This document shows, one piece after another, positions 32,693 to 41,276 of a stretch of 47,093 nucleotides of DNA. The notes beneath the pieces are model-generated. The model was not told where the DNA came from and ran no database searches. It saw only the letters and a program-made list of their open reading frames with translations. This stretch comes from an uncultured Bacteroidaceae bacterium. Its GTDB lineage: Bacteria; Bacteroidota; Bacteroidia; Bacteroidales; Bacteroidaceae. The stretch lies in contig CALUJO010000016.1 in NCBI GenBank assembly GCA_944320965.1, forward strand, positions 1 through 47,093. Reading direction: 5' to 3'. The position numbers and the translations under genes were made by a program. Each line of letters opens with the position of its first letter. Within the stretch, counting starts at the first letter, position 1.

Positions 32693-34705
32693 TTATTTTT
32701 CGCTGTCCGTATTCTGTTGCTCTGCAAAAGGCATTCTGAAATCGCATCCTTCTTTCCAGCGCGAACATCCGTATGCGGTTTTTCCTTTCAGTATAATACC
32801 TTTACCGCATTTAGGACATGCTTTCCCTTCTGTTATTTCGCTTTCTGCTTTTTTTGTTTTTTCCTTTTTTGCTCTTGGTGCCTTAGGTTTGGCTGCGCCT
32901 GGCTTTTGTTGCTCTTCAATGGTTATTTTTCTGTTTGTATTGTCGGAAAGTACCGAGAATACAAGTTCTTTGACCATTGTCTTCAGCTCGTTTATAAAGG
33001 TAAGCGTGTCATAGTCCTTGCGCTCAATTTTCCTTAGTTTGTTTTCCCAAATACCAGTCAGCTCTGCCGATTTAAGCAATTCTTCGTGTATAATGCCTAT
33101 AAGTTCAATACCGGTTGGCGTTGCTATCAGATTCTTGCGTTCCTTGCGTATGTATCTTCTTTTGAAAAGCGTTTCAATGATAGCCGCACGGGTTGACGGA
33201 CGGCCTATACCGTTTTCCTTCAATGCGTCGCGCAGTTCGTCACTGTCCACAAGTTTACCTGCAGTTTCCATTGCACGGAGCAGTGTTGCCTCGGTGTAAG
33301 GTTTGGGCGGCTGTGTCCATTTTTCTGCAAGTTGCGGAGTATGCGGACCGCTTTCTCCTTTGACAAACGGAGGAAGTGTCTTTTCTTCATCATCAGCGGC
33401 TTCCTTGTCTGTATCAACATCCTTTGCAAATACGACTCTCCATCCCGGTTCAAGAATCTGCTTGCCGGTAACCTTGAATTCGTGTTCTTCAACCTTCCCC
33501 ATTACGGTTGTTGTGGATATTTTACAGTCTGGATAGAATGCTGCAATAAATCTCCGGGCAACAAGGTCGTAGACACGTCTTTCCATGTCGGTAAGATTCT
33601 GTGGCGGAACGCCTGTAGGAATGATGGCATGGTGGTCGGTAACCTTTGAATTGTCGAAGACTTTCTTGGTCTTTGGCAGTTTCTTTCCGTCAAGCGGAGC
33701 AGTGAACTGCTGGTAATCTCTAAGCCCTTTGAGTATTGAGGGAACTTTAGGGTATATATCGTCGCTCAGAAAAGTTGTATCAACACGCGGGTAGGTGGTG
33801 AATTTCTTTTCATATAGTGACTGTATGTTTTTTAGTGTATCGTCGGCAGAATAGCCGAACTTCTTGTTGCATTCGACCTGCAGGGATGTAAGGTCAAAAA
33901 GACGCGGTGCATATTCTGTTCCGTTCTTTTTTGATACATCGGTAACAGTAAAATCCTTGTCGGATATACTGTCAATAATTTCCTTTGCCTCTTCCTGTGT
34001 CTTGAATTTTCCTTTGGTTGAAGAAAATGCAGTATCACGGTAAATGGTTTTCAGTTCCCAGTATTGTTCTGGCTTGAAGTTCTCTATTTCCTGTTGCCGT
34101 TTGACAATCAATGCAAGGGTAGGGGTCTGTACACGCCCTATGGAAAGGACCTGCCTGTTTTGCCCGTATTTCAGTGTATAGAGTCTTGTTGCATTCATGC
34201 CAAGAATCCAGTCGCCTATTGCTCTTGACAGCCCAGCTTCATAAAGAGGCTGGAAGTCTGCCTGGTCTTTCAGCTTTTCAAATCCGTCCTTGATTGCTTC
34301 TTCGGTAAGTGAAGAAATCCACAGTCTTTTGACAGGGCACTTGCATCCGGCTTTCTGCATTACCCATCTTTGTATAAGCTCACCTTCCTGTCCGGCATCA
34401 CCGCAGTTTATTACCATATCCGCCTTTGAAATCAGGTCTTCAATAATTTTGAACTGTTTCTCTATGCCTTTGTCATCAATGAGCTTTATTCCAAAGCGTT
34501 GCGGTATCATTGGCAGGCTTCCAAGTGACCATGTCTTCCACTCAGGCATATATTCATGCGGCTCTTTAAGTGTACACAGGTGACCGAACGTCCATGTCAC
34601 GCAATAGCCGTTTCCTTCAATATATCCTTCATGTCTTGATTTTGCCCCAAGTACATCGGCAATATCTCTGGCAACACTTGGTTTCTCTGCAATGCAAACA
34701 ATCAT
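32693..34705 (-). CDS. topB: DNA topoisomerase III (type IA)
   Basis: A 670-residue type IA topoisomerase that relaxes or decatenates DNA. It has the N-terminal Toprim fold (VCIAEKPSVARDIADVLGA), the active-site Tyr305 in FTTYPRVDT, and a C-terminal zinc ribbon (CPKCGKGIILKG, then YGCSRWKEGCDFRM). The Toprim metal motif, usually DxDxE, reads DAGQEGE (Asp103, Gly105, Glu107, Glu109): the second Asp is Gly. I recall the same DAGQEG form in other Bacteroidota TopB proteins, so this is probably a lineage feature rather than a lesion. It is monocistronic with its own promoter. Confidence 0.93.
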   Translation of the reverse strand: MIVCIAEKPSVARDIADVLGAKSRHEGYIEGNGYCVTWTFGHLCTLKEPHEYMPEWKTWSLGSLPMIPQRFGIKLIDDKGIEKQFKIIEDLISKADMVINCGDAGQEGELIQRWVMQKAGCKCPVKRLWISSLTEEAIKDGFEKLKDQADFQPLYEAGLSRAIGDWILGMNATRLYTLKYGQNRQVLSIGRVQTPTLALIVKRQQEIENFKPEQYWELKTIYRDTAFSSTKGKFKTQEEAKEIIDSISDKDFTVTDVSKKNGTEYAPRLFDLTSLQVECNKKFGYSADDTLKNIQSLYEKKFTTYPRVDTTFLSDDIYPKVPSILKGLRDYQQFTAPLDGKKLPKTKKVFDNSKVTDHHAIIPTGVPPQNLTDMERRVYDLVARRFIAAFYPDCKISTTTVMGKVEEHEFKVTGKQILEPGWRVVFAKDVDTDKEAADDEEKTLPPFVKGESGPHTPQLAEKWTQPPKPYTEATLLRAMETAGKLVDSDELRDALKENGIGRPSTRAAIIETLFKRRYIRKERKNLIATPTGIELIGIIHEELLKSAELTGIWENKLRKIERKDYDTLTFINELKTMVKELVFSVLSDNTNRKITIEEQQKPGAAKPKAPRAKKEKTKKAESEITEGKACPKCGKGIILKGKTAYGCSRWKEGCDFRMPFAEQQNTDSEK

Positions 34706-34727
34706 TCTTTTCTATTTTTAGGGATGG

Positions 34728-34757
34728 CAAAGTTACAAGTTTTTTTGGGTAATGCAA
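34728..34757 (-). promoter_or_regulatory. Promoter of topB
   Basis: On the minus strand TTG (complement of 34755-34757) and TAACTTTG (34728-34735) are 19 nt apart, the standard spacing. The ATG at 34705 follows 22 nt after the -7 element. Confidence 0.65.
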
Positions 34758-34831
34758 TGTTTTGTTCTTTCTGACAGATGTCCGTTACCAATAAAATTTT
34801 ATTATCAACCTTATATTTATTTCCTTATCTG

Positions 34832-34839
34832 TATATTTG
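34832..34839 (+). promoter_or_regulatory. -7 element of ygiQ, predicted leaderless
   Basis: TATATTTG ends 4 nt before the ATG at 34844, so the transcript should begin at or next to the start codon. It also lies inside the alternative in-frame extension from 34778, which it argues against. Confidence 0.6.
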
Positions 34840-34843
34840 CATT

Positions 34844-36679
34844 ATGAAAGAATTTAAGGTTACAGATTGGTTGCCCACCACAAAGAAAGAAGTTGAGATG
34901 CGTGGTTGGGAACAGCTTGATGTTATTATATTTTCGGGGGATGCTTATGTGGACCATCCTTCGTTCGGTAGTGCAGTAATTGGCCGTATTCTTGAATATG
35001 AAGGATACCGTGTGGCAATAGTTCCGCAGCCGAACTGGCGTGATGATTTGCGTGATTTCAAGAAACTTGGTACTCCACGTCTGTTTTTCGGCATTTCTGC
35101 CGGGTGCATGGACTCAATGGTCAACCGGTATACGGCAAACAAACGTCGTCGTTCCGATGATGCCTACACTCCAGATGCACGTGGAGATATGCGTCCCGAC
35201 AATGCCAGTGTGGTATATTCCAATATATTGAAAGACTTGTATCCCGAAGTTCCTGTGATTATTGGTGGAATAGAGGCTTCTATGCGCCGCCTTTCGCATT
35301 ATGATTATTGGGAAGACAAGTTGCGCAAATCCATACTTGTTGACAGCCGTGCCGATATGCTTGTCTATGGAATGGGCGAGAAAACTATTGTTGAAATTGC
35401 CCGCCGAATGGATAGTGGAGAAAGCATAGGCTCCATTACCGATATTCCGCAAACGGTATTTATGCGGGCAAAAGGAGAAGTTCTGGTTCAATCAGATGAT
35501 ATCGTTCTTCACAGTCATGAAGAGTGCCTGAAAAACCGTAAGGCACATGCTGAGAATTTCAGACATATTGAAGAAGAATCCAATAAATATGAAGCCTCAA
35601 GGATATTGCAGGAAACCGGAAACAGTGTGGTTGTGGTAAATCCGCCATACCCGCCAATGACTCAGGAAGAGCTTGACCACAGCTTTGACTTGCCATATAC
35701 CCGTATGCCGCATCCTAAATATAAAGGCAAACGTATTCCGGCTTATGAAATGATACGCCACTCTGTAAACATTCATCGCGGATGTTTTGGCGGATGTGCA
35801 TTTTGCACTATATCTGCACATCAGGGAAAATTCATTGTTTCAAGAAGCAAGGAGTCTATTTTGCGCGAAGTAAAGGCTGTTGTCAATATGCCTGATTTCA
35901 AGGGAAGTCTGAGTGACCTTGGAGGACCTTCGGCAAATATGTACGGAATGAGAGGACGGGATATAAACAAATGCCGTCGTTGCAAACGTCCTTCATGCAT
36001 ACATCCTAAGATTTGTCCGAACCTGAATGTTGACCATTCAATGCTTCTTGACCTTTATCATGAGGTTGAAAAGGTTGAAGGATTGAAGAAATTCTATATA
36101 GGAAGCGGGGTCCGTTATGATTTGCTCCTGCATGACAATAAGGATGCCGAGCTGAATAAGGCGGCAGCCGATTATACCCGTGAACTGATATTGAAGCACG
36201 TGAGCGGACGATTGAAAGTTGCTCCGGAACATACTTCCGGACGTGTCTTGGACATAATGCGCAAGCCTCATTTTGAGCAGTTCATTACGTTCAAGAAAAT
36301 ATTTGACCGTATAAACAGGGAGAATAATCTCCGTCAGCAGATTATTCCTTATTTCATATCCTCCCATCCCGGATGTACGGAAGAGGATATGGCCGAGCTG
36401 GCAGCCATAACCCGCGGACTTGACTTCCATCTTGAACAGGTTCAGGACTTTACACCTACGCCCATGACAGTTTCTACCGAAACCTATTATACAGGTTTTC
36501 ATCCTTATACGCTGGAGAAAGTATTTACGGCACGCTCTAAAAACGAGAAGCTTGCACAGCGTATGTTCTTCTTCTGGTATGAGAATGAGTATAAAAACAG
36601 AATAATAGGAGAACTCCGGAAAATGGGACGCAGGGACCTTATAGATAAATTGTACGGAGGAAAGAACTTTGGTAGATAA
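34844..36679 (+). CDS. ygiQ: YgiQ family radical SAM protein
   Basis: A 611-residue radical SAM protein of the YgiQ/UPF0313 family. The N-terminal domain (about 1-250) includes WLPTTKKEVEMRGWEQLD and YVDHPSFG, both typical. The [4Fe-4S] cluster motif is CX3CX2C at Cys314, Cys318 and Cys321 in HRGCFGGCAFC. Further family motifs are DLGGPSANMYGM and IPYFISSHPGC, and QDFTPTPMTVSTETYYTGF near the end. Length fits the family (about 600-750). The reaction is not established in the literature that I know. A start at 34844 gives the normal N-terminus. Confidence 0.92.
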   Translation: MKEFKVTDWLPTTKKEVEMRGWEQLDVIIFSGDAYVDHPSFGSAVIGRILEYEGYRVAIVPQPNWRDDLRDFKKLGTPRLFFGISAGCMDSMVNRYTANKRRRSDDAYTPDARGDMRPDNASVVYSNILKDLYPEVPVIIGGIEASMRRLSHYDYWEDKLRKSILVDSRADMLVYGMGEKTIVEIARRMDSGESIGSITDIPQTVFMRAKGEVLVQSDDIVLHSHEECLKNRKAHAENFRHIEEESNKYEASRILQETGNSVVVVNPPYPPMTQEELDHSFDLPYTRMPHPKYKGKRIPAYEMIRHSVNIHRGCFGGCAFCTISAHQGKFIVSRSKESILREVKAVVNMPDFKGSLSDLGGPSANMYGMRGRDINKCRRCKRPSCIHPKICPNLNVDHSMLLDLYHEVEKVEGLKKFYIGSGVRYDLLLHDNKDAELNKAAADYTRELILKHVSGRLKVAPEHTSGRVLDIMRKPHFEQFITFKKIFDRINRENNLRQQIIPYFISSHPGCTEEDMAELAAITRGLDFHLEQVQDFTPTPMTVSTETYYTGFHPYTLEKVFTARSKNEKLAQRMFFFWYENEYKNRIIGELRKMGRRDLIDKLYGGKNFGR

Positions 36680-36776
36680 ATGATTGTGAAATATAAATTT
36701 TTATACCATTTTTGATAATTGAAAATTAACCGTTACGGAATAATTTGAAGATAATACCATATAAACATTTAATATT

Positions 36777-39419
36777 ATGAAGATTATAACCAGAATGATG
36801 CTGCTTTTTGCAGCAAGTCTAATGACATTGTGGTCTTGCGGACCGAAAGAAAAACATTTCATATCTGATGAGGCTTACAGGAATCAGGTAAAACAGGATT
36901 TTGAGGCAAAGAAGGAATTGATGAACAGAGGAGACTTATTTTCCATCTTTAATGAGCAGATGACTGCTGAAGAACGTGAAGCTATGGAGTTCCTTTATGC
37001 GTATATGCCTCTTAATGATATTGCCGATTATGACGGACAGATGTATCTTGATGCTGTACGTCTTTCTTTCCAGGCACGCGAGGAGATGCCTTGGGGCAAG
37101 GATATTCCTGAAAGGGAGTTCCGTCATTTCGTATTGCCGCTTCGTATAAACAATGAAAATATTGACAGCGCAAGAAGTGTTTTCTATGGTGAACTGAAAG
37201 ACCGTATTTCAAATATGTCACTGCATGATGCGGTACTTGAAGTTAACCACTGGTGTCATGAAAAGGTTGTTTATAAACCTTCGGATGCACGTACAAGTTC
37301 TCCGCTTGCAACAGTAAAGACTGCTTTCGGACGTTGTGGTGAAGAATCTACATTTGCTGTAGCTGCTTTCAGAGCGGTTGGTATTCCTGCACGTCAGGTT
37401 TATACTCCGCGTTGGGCGCATACTGACGATAACCACGCCTGGGTAGAGGCTTGGGTTGACGGTAAATGGTATTTCCTTGGCGCGTGTGAACCGGAACCTG
37501 TTTTGAACCTTGCGTGGTTCAATGCTCCTGCTTCAAGAGGAATGCTTATGCATACAAAAGTATTCGGTAAGTATAATGGTCCGGAAGAGGTGATGAGTGA
37601 AACAAACACTTATACTGAAATTAATGTAATAGATAATTATGCGCCAACTTCACGCCTTGAAGTTGAAGTATTGGATAATGACGGAAAACCGGTGAAGGAT
37701 GCTGTCGTTGAATATAAGATATACAATTATGCCGAATTCTGTACTGTCGCAAAAAAATATTCAGATAACAATGGCAGTTCATTACTTACAGCAGGAAAGG
37801 GAGACATGCTTGTATGGGCTTCAAAGGACGATATGTTCGGATATAAAAAAGTATCGTTCGGAAAAGACTCTCTTGTTCAGATAAAACTGGACATTAAAGC
37901 AGGAGAGTCATATTTTGTAAATATGGATATAGTACCTCCTGTAGAGGGAAAGAATCTTCCTGCTGTAACCGAGGAACAACGTGAGAAGAACAATATTCGT
38001 CTTGCGGAAGAAGATGCCATACGCAACAAATACATTTCAACTTTCATGAGTGAGGATGAAGCGCGCAAGATTGCAGAGTCAATGAATATTGATGCTGATA
38101 AGTTTGCAGAATTTATATCAAAGAGCCGTGGAAACTGGAAAACTATAAAAGACTTTATGGAAAGTGTTCCGGCTGATAACCGTGTTATGGCAATGGACTT
38201 GCTTGATGTTCTTTGGGAAAAGGATTTGCGTGATGTTACTATGGATGTATTGAACGATAATCTTTACAATACACCTCAGAGTGATTATAGAAACAGTAAA
38301 GAGGCACTTCTGACACCAAGAGTTGAATATGAAATGCTTACTCCGTATAAGGGCTTCCTTCAGAAAGCAATTCCTGCCGAACTTGCCGAGAAAATTGCTT
38401 CTGACCCGACAGAACTTGTAAGATGGTGTACAGACAGCATTTCTATTTGCAACGAATGGAATCCGCTTGGATATGTAATTTCTCCTGAAGGAATATGGAA
38501 ATCTCGTATTGCCGACAAACGCTCAAGAAATGTATTCTTTGTTTCTGCAGCAAGAGCAATGGGAATACCTTCATGGATTGACCCGGTAACAGGAAAAATA
38601 CAGTATGTGCAGAACGGTTCTGTTATTGATGTTGATTTTGAATCTGGAAAACAGACAATAGCAAAACAGGGTAAACTTATGCTGAACTATAAACCTCTTG
38701 CAAGGTTGAAAGATCCTAAATACTATATTCATTTTACAATATCAAAGATTGTTGACGGACGTTTGAAACTGCTGGGATATGATGATAACGGAACATGGCG
38801 CGGTACTTTCAAGAACGGTGTGATGATGGACGAAGGCAATTATGTATTGACAACAGGTACAAGACTTGCAAACGGAAGCGTACTTTCAAACATGACATTC
38901 TTCAATATCAAAGAAGGAGAAACGACAAATCTTGACCTTATTATAAGAAATGACGACAGTGAAGTACAGGTTATAGGAAACTTCGATTCAGAATCTCTTT
39001 ACAAAAAGGCGGATTCTCAGGAAACTACAAGTGTCATTGCAACAACAGGCCGTGGCTATTACGTCGTTGCCGTACTTGGTGCCAAGGAAGAACCTACAAA
39101 TCATTTCTTGAAGGACCTTGCAGCAGTCAGTGAAGAGTTTGACAAATGGGGCCGCAGTATGATAATGCTTTTCCCTAGCGAAAGGAATTATATGAATTTC
39201 GATATAACTGAATTTGAAGGACTTCCAAAGAATATCACTTGGGGACTTGATATAAACCGTGATATTGCGAACAAGATTATCTCTGGCATGGAACTTGATC
39301 CTGCGGGAGCACTTCCTTTGATTATAATTTGTGATACATTCAACCGTGTGGTATTTGTTTCACAAGGCTATAATATCGGTACTGCCGACCGCATGCTTGA
39401 TGTAATACACAAGCTGTAA
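36777..39419 (+). CDS. Large transglutaminase-fold lipoprotein with thioredoxin-like tail
   Basis: An 880-residue lipoprotein (Cys21, TLWSC). A transglutaminase-like domain spans about 145-245, with Cys187 (GRCGEES) and His220 (DNHAWVEAWVDGKWYFLGACEPE); an acidic third residue is Glu238 or Glu240. Then come an Ig- or CNA-like domain (about 290-372), a helical linker (about 395-510), and a second region (about 546-620, ending NVFFVSAARAMGIPSWIDPVTG) that resembles the first domain but lacks its Cys. The last 120 residues (YYVVAVLGAKEEPTNHFLKDL) look thioredoxin-like without a CxxC. Enzymatic activity is likely protease- or amidase-like, not crosslinking. It follows ygiQ by 97 nt. Confidence 0.85.
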   Translation: MKIITRMMLLFAASLMTLWSCGPKEKHFISDEAYRNQVKQDFEAKKELMNRGDLFSIFNEQMTAEEREAMEFLYAYMPLNDIADYDGQMYLDAVRLSFQAREEMPWGKDIPEREFRHFVLPLRINNENIDSARSVFYGELKDRISNMSLHDAVLEVNHWCHEKVVYKPSDARTSSPLATVKTAFGRCGEESTFAVAAFRAVGIPARQVYTPRWAHTDDNHAWVEAWVDGKWYFLGACEPEPVLNLAWFNAPASRGMLMHTKVFGKYNGPEEVMSETNTYTEINVIDNYAPTSRLEVEVLDNDGKPVKDAVVEYKIYNYAEFCTVAKKYSDNNGSSLLTAGKGDMLVWASKDDMFGYKKVSFGKDSLVQIKLDIKAGESYFVNMDIVPPVEGKNLPAVTEEQREKNNIRLAEEDAIRNKYISTFMSEDEARKIAESMNIDADKFAEFISKSRGNWKTIKDFMESVPADNRVMAMDLLDVLWEKDLRDVTMDVLNDNLYNTPQSDYRNSKEALLTPRVEYEMLTPYKGFLQKAIPAELAEKIASDPTELVRWCTDSISICNEWNPLGYVISPEGIWKSRIADKRSRNVFFVSAARAMGIPSWIDPVTGKIQYVQNGSVIDVDFESGKQTIAKQGKLMLNYKPLARLKDPKYYIHFTISKIVDGRLKLLGYDDNGTWRGTFKNGVMMDEGNYVLTTGTRLANGSVLSNMTFFNIKEGETTNLDLIIRNDDSEVQVIGNFDSESLYKKADSQETTSVIATTGRGYYVVAVLGAKEEPTNHFLKDLAAVSEEFDKWGRSMIMLFPSERNYMNFDITEFEGLPKNITWGLDINRDIANKIISGMELDPAGALPLIIICDTFNRVVFVSQGYNIGTADRMLDVIHKL

Positions 39420-39579
39420 AGCCTATTTTTCGGATACGGAAGCAGACTGTAAGGGTAGTGGCTTGCTCATAGTTTCTTTTTGAAACCATAAACTATATTC
39501 AGAACTTCTGGTTGTATGTCTTGAAGTTATGAATATTTTATGTCTGATTTCAATAATGTGATTTAGTCTGTTTGATTTT

Positions 39580-40221
39580 CTACAGATTCTGGTCTCCCAA
39601 GAGGTAATTGTTGTTCTCATTATTTTCTGTTTCAATGTAGTCAACAATATTTATCAGATTAAATGTAATACCTCCTTTCTTACCAGTTACATATGGAATA
39701 GGTGTTTCATTATTTTGGATAAGGTCATCCATATAAAGGGGTTCTCCTTCAATAAACAGGCTGCATTTGAATGTGTTTCCGATATACAATTTACTGTTTG
39801 TTGATTTTATGACCTTGAAGGTCTGTCCGCCAATATACCTTATAATGCATGATCTGTTAGGATACCAGTTAATTTCAATCTGTTGTCCTATTTCGACTTT
39901 GCTTGTTGAAAGTTTTTTGTTTGTAATGAAATACTCCTGCATTTCAATATCTATTGAATTGTTGCTTTGGCAGTATTCGTCCCAATCCTTGTAGCCTATA
40001 AAGCGGGATAATATGTTTAGTGTTGATATGCGGGTCTCTGTATTTTCCTTTAGGTATCCCCATACCCTTTTCAATGTAGTGGGGCTTATTTGAACATGAT
40101 GTCTTGTAAAAATAATCTTTGATAAACAACTGAAGTCCCTCGGAGTACTTATCTTGTATCCAAGGGTTTCTTCTATAATAAGACATAGTCTTTTTATTTT
40201 TAGTTGTTTATTTTCGGTCAT
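39580..40221 (-). CDS. Putative regulator, downstream member of a paralog pair
   Basis: A 213-residue cytoplasmic protein closely related to the product of 40282-40863. The N-terminal half (about 1-85) is helical, with ISPTTLKRVWGYL (45-57) resembling a helix-turn-helix, followed by STLNILSRFIGYKDWDEYC. The C-terminal half (about 95-185) is beta-rich with IEINWYPNRSCIIRYIGG and CSLFIEGEPLYMDDL. I know this arrangement from uncharacterised Bacteroidales proteins often found near surface genes. DNA binding is only inferred. It is 60 nt downstream of its paralog and probably in the same transcript. Confidence 0.75.
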   Translation of the reverse strand: MTENKQLKIKRLCLIIEETLGYKISTPRDFSCLSKIIFTRHHVQISPTTLKRVWGYLKENTETRISTLNILSRFIGYKDWDEYCQSNNSIDIEMQEYFITNKKLSTSKVEIGQQIEINWYPNRSCIIRYIGGQTFKVIKSTNSKLYIGNTFKCSLFIEGEPLYMDDLIQNNETPIPYVTGKKGGITFNLINIVDYIETENNENNNYLLGDQNL

Positions 40222-40281
40222 GTTTTATTTTTTCGCAAAGGAAAAAAATAAAACATTAACCATATTGGTCCTTTTTGGTCC

Positions 40282-40863
40282 TTATTCTTTGCTCTCTTCC
40301 ATAAGCTCAAACCTTATTCCATCTTTCTTCCCCGCTATATACGAAATGCCTTTATAGTTTTGATGGACTAGATTGTCAACATACATTGGTTCTCCTTCAA
40401 TAAATATACTGCAATTAAAAGTGTCACCTGTTTGGATTTTTGCATTTTTTGAATCGAGCACAGTAAAGTTCATGTTTCCGTTATATGATATAATGCAACA
40501 TCTGTCTGGTAACCATGTTATTTTCAGTTTGTTGCCTTTAGAGAGAGAAAGTGCTGATAATTTTCGTGAAAGTATAAAATTTGATTGAATTATAGATTTA
40601 TCTTTTGGAGAACTGCAAAAGTCATTCCAATCGCGATATCCAATGAATTGTGCCAGGATGGTCAAGGTTGATTCTCTTGGTTTCCCTCCTTCGTTCAAAT
40701 ATCCCCAAAGCCTCTTTAATGTTGTTGAACTTATAATAATTTTCAATCTGTTGAAAATTTCGTCAGACAGGTTGTTGAAATCTTTTGGGCCTTTAACCTT
40801 TTTGCCAAGCATTGTTTCAATGCCTTCTTTCAATTCATTTATTTGATTGTCAAATTCAGCCAT
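40282..40863 (-). CDS. Putative regulator, upstream member of a paralog pair
   Basis: A 193-residue protein sharing the layout and about half of the residues of its downstream neighbour: ISSTTLKRLWGYL (44-56), STLTILAQFIGYRDWNDFC, then IWLPDRCCIISYNG-like (KITWLPDRCCIISYNG) and FNCSIFIEGEPMYVDNL, ending in YIAGKKDGIRFEL. Both carry a C-terminal beta domain with a kept GEP[LM]Y motif. The two genes look like a tandem duplication. Upstream, a TAAATTTG element (40898-40905) can drive both. They diverge from the yqaE-deacetylase unit and could control it, which is a guess from position. Confidence 0.78.
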   Translation of the reverse strand: MAEFDNQINELKEGIETMLGKKVKGPKDFNNLSDEIFNRLKIIISSTTLKRLWGYLNEGGKPRESTLTILAQFIGYRDWNDFCSSPKDKSIIQSNFILSRKLSALSLSKGNKLKITWLPDRCCIISYNGNMNFTVLDSKNAKIQTGDTFNCSIFIEGEPMYVDNLVHQNYKGISYIAGKKDGIRFELMEESKE

Positions 40864-40897
40864 ATATAATTAGGTGCGCGAACAAATTAATATAAGG

Positions 40898-40905
40898 CAA
40901 ATTTA
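40898..40905 (-). promoter_or_regulatory. Putative -7 element of the paralog pair
   Basis: TAAATTTG on the minus strand, 34 nt before the ATG at 40863. No -33 element at the usual spacing. Confidence 0.45.
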
Positions 40906-40989
40906 TAAAAAACAACTGTATATTGTTATTATATAGAGTGTGTTTATGAACAAAGGGCTCTTATGTTTTGTTTTTTAAAGTTGGATGAG

Positions 40990-41020
40990 TTTGTATGGTT
41001 TCACAATTAATGTATATTTG
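40990..41020 (+). promoter_or_regulatory. Promoter of the yqaE-deacetylase unit
   Basis: TTTG (40990-40993), a 19-nt spacer and TATATTTG (41013-41020) form the best-matching Bacteroidota promoter in the window. The transcript would start near 41025, about 60 nt before the ATG at 41088. Confidence 0.75.
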
Positions 41021-41087
41021 TATTGTCGGAAACTATTATGTATAATAGGTAAGAAAACAGGTAATAATTTTATTTAATATATTTGCC

Positions 41088-41258
41088 ATGTCATGTTTTA
41101 GGGTAATTCTTTCAATAATATTTCCGCCGTTGGCAGTTGTTGACCAGGGATGCGGTTCCATTGTCATTGTAACAATACTGACAATAGCCGGTTGGGTTCC
41201 GGGAGTTCTTGCTGCATTGATTATATTGAACAATACTTGCAGAAACAAATCCTTGTGA
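41088..41258 (+). CDS. Pmp3/YqaE-type small membrane proteolipid
   Basis: A 56-residue membrane peptide beginning MSCFRVILSIIFPPLAVV and ending ILNNTCRNKSL. The hallmark of the Pmp3/YqaE family is present: FPPLAV followed by the first helix end, DQGCG, and a second helix with GWVPGVLAALIIL. It is below the usual size cut-off, but the promoter upstream, the codon structure and the full-family match make it a firm call. In yeast and plants such proteins affect membrane potential and salt tolerance; the bacterial role is unclear. It lies 18 nt before the deacetylase-like gene. Confidence 0.88.
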   Translation: MSCFRVILSIIFPPLAVVDQGCGSIVIVTILTIAGWVPGVLAALIILNNTCRNKSL

Positions 41259-41276
41259 TTATAGATTATAATCTTT

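Noticed and set aside
39469..39490. AGTTTC-TTTTT-GAAACC hairpin between two convergent genes
   Set aside because: The stem is only five or six bases with no T tract, too weak to call a terminator.
41036..41248. A 70-codon open frame on the minus strand
   Set aside because: It lies antisense to the 56-codon YqaE gene, which has family motifs and a matching promoter. The minus frame has no signals.
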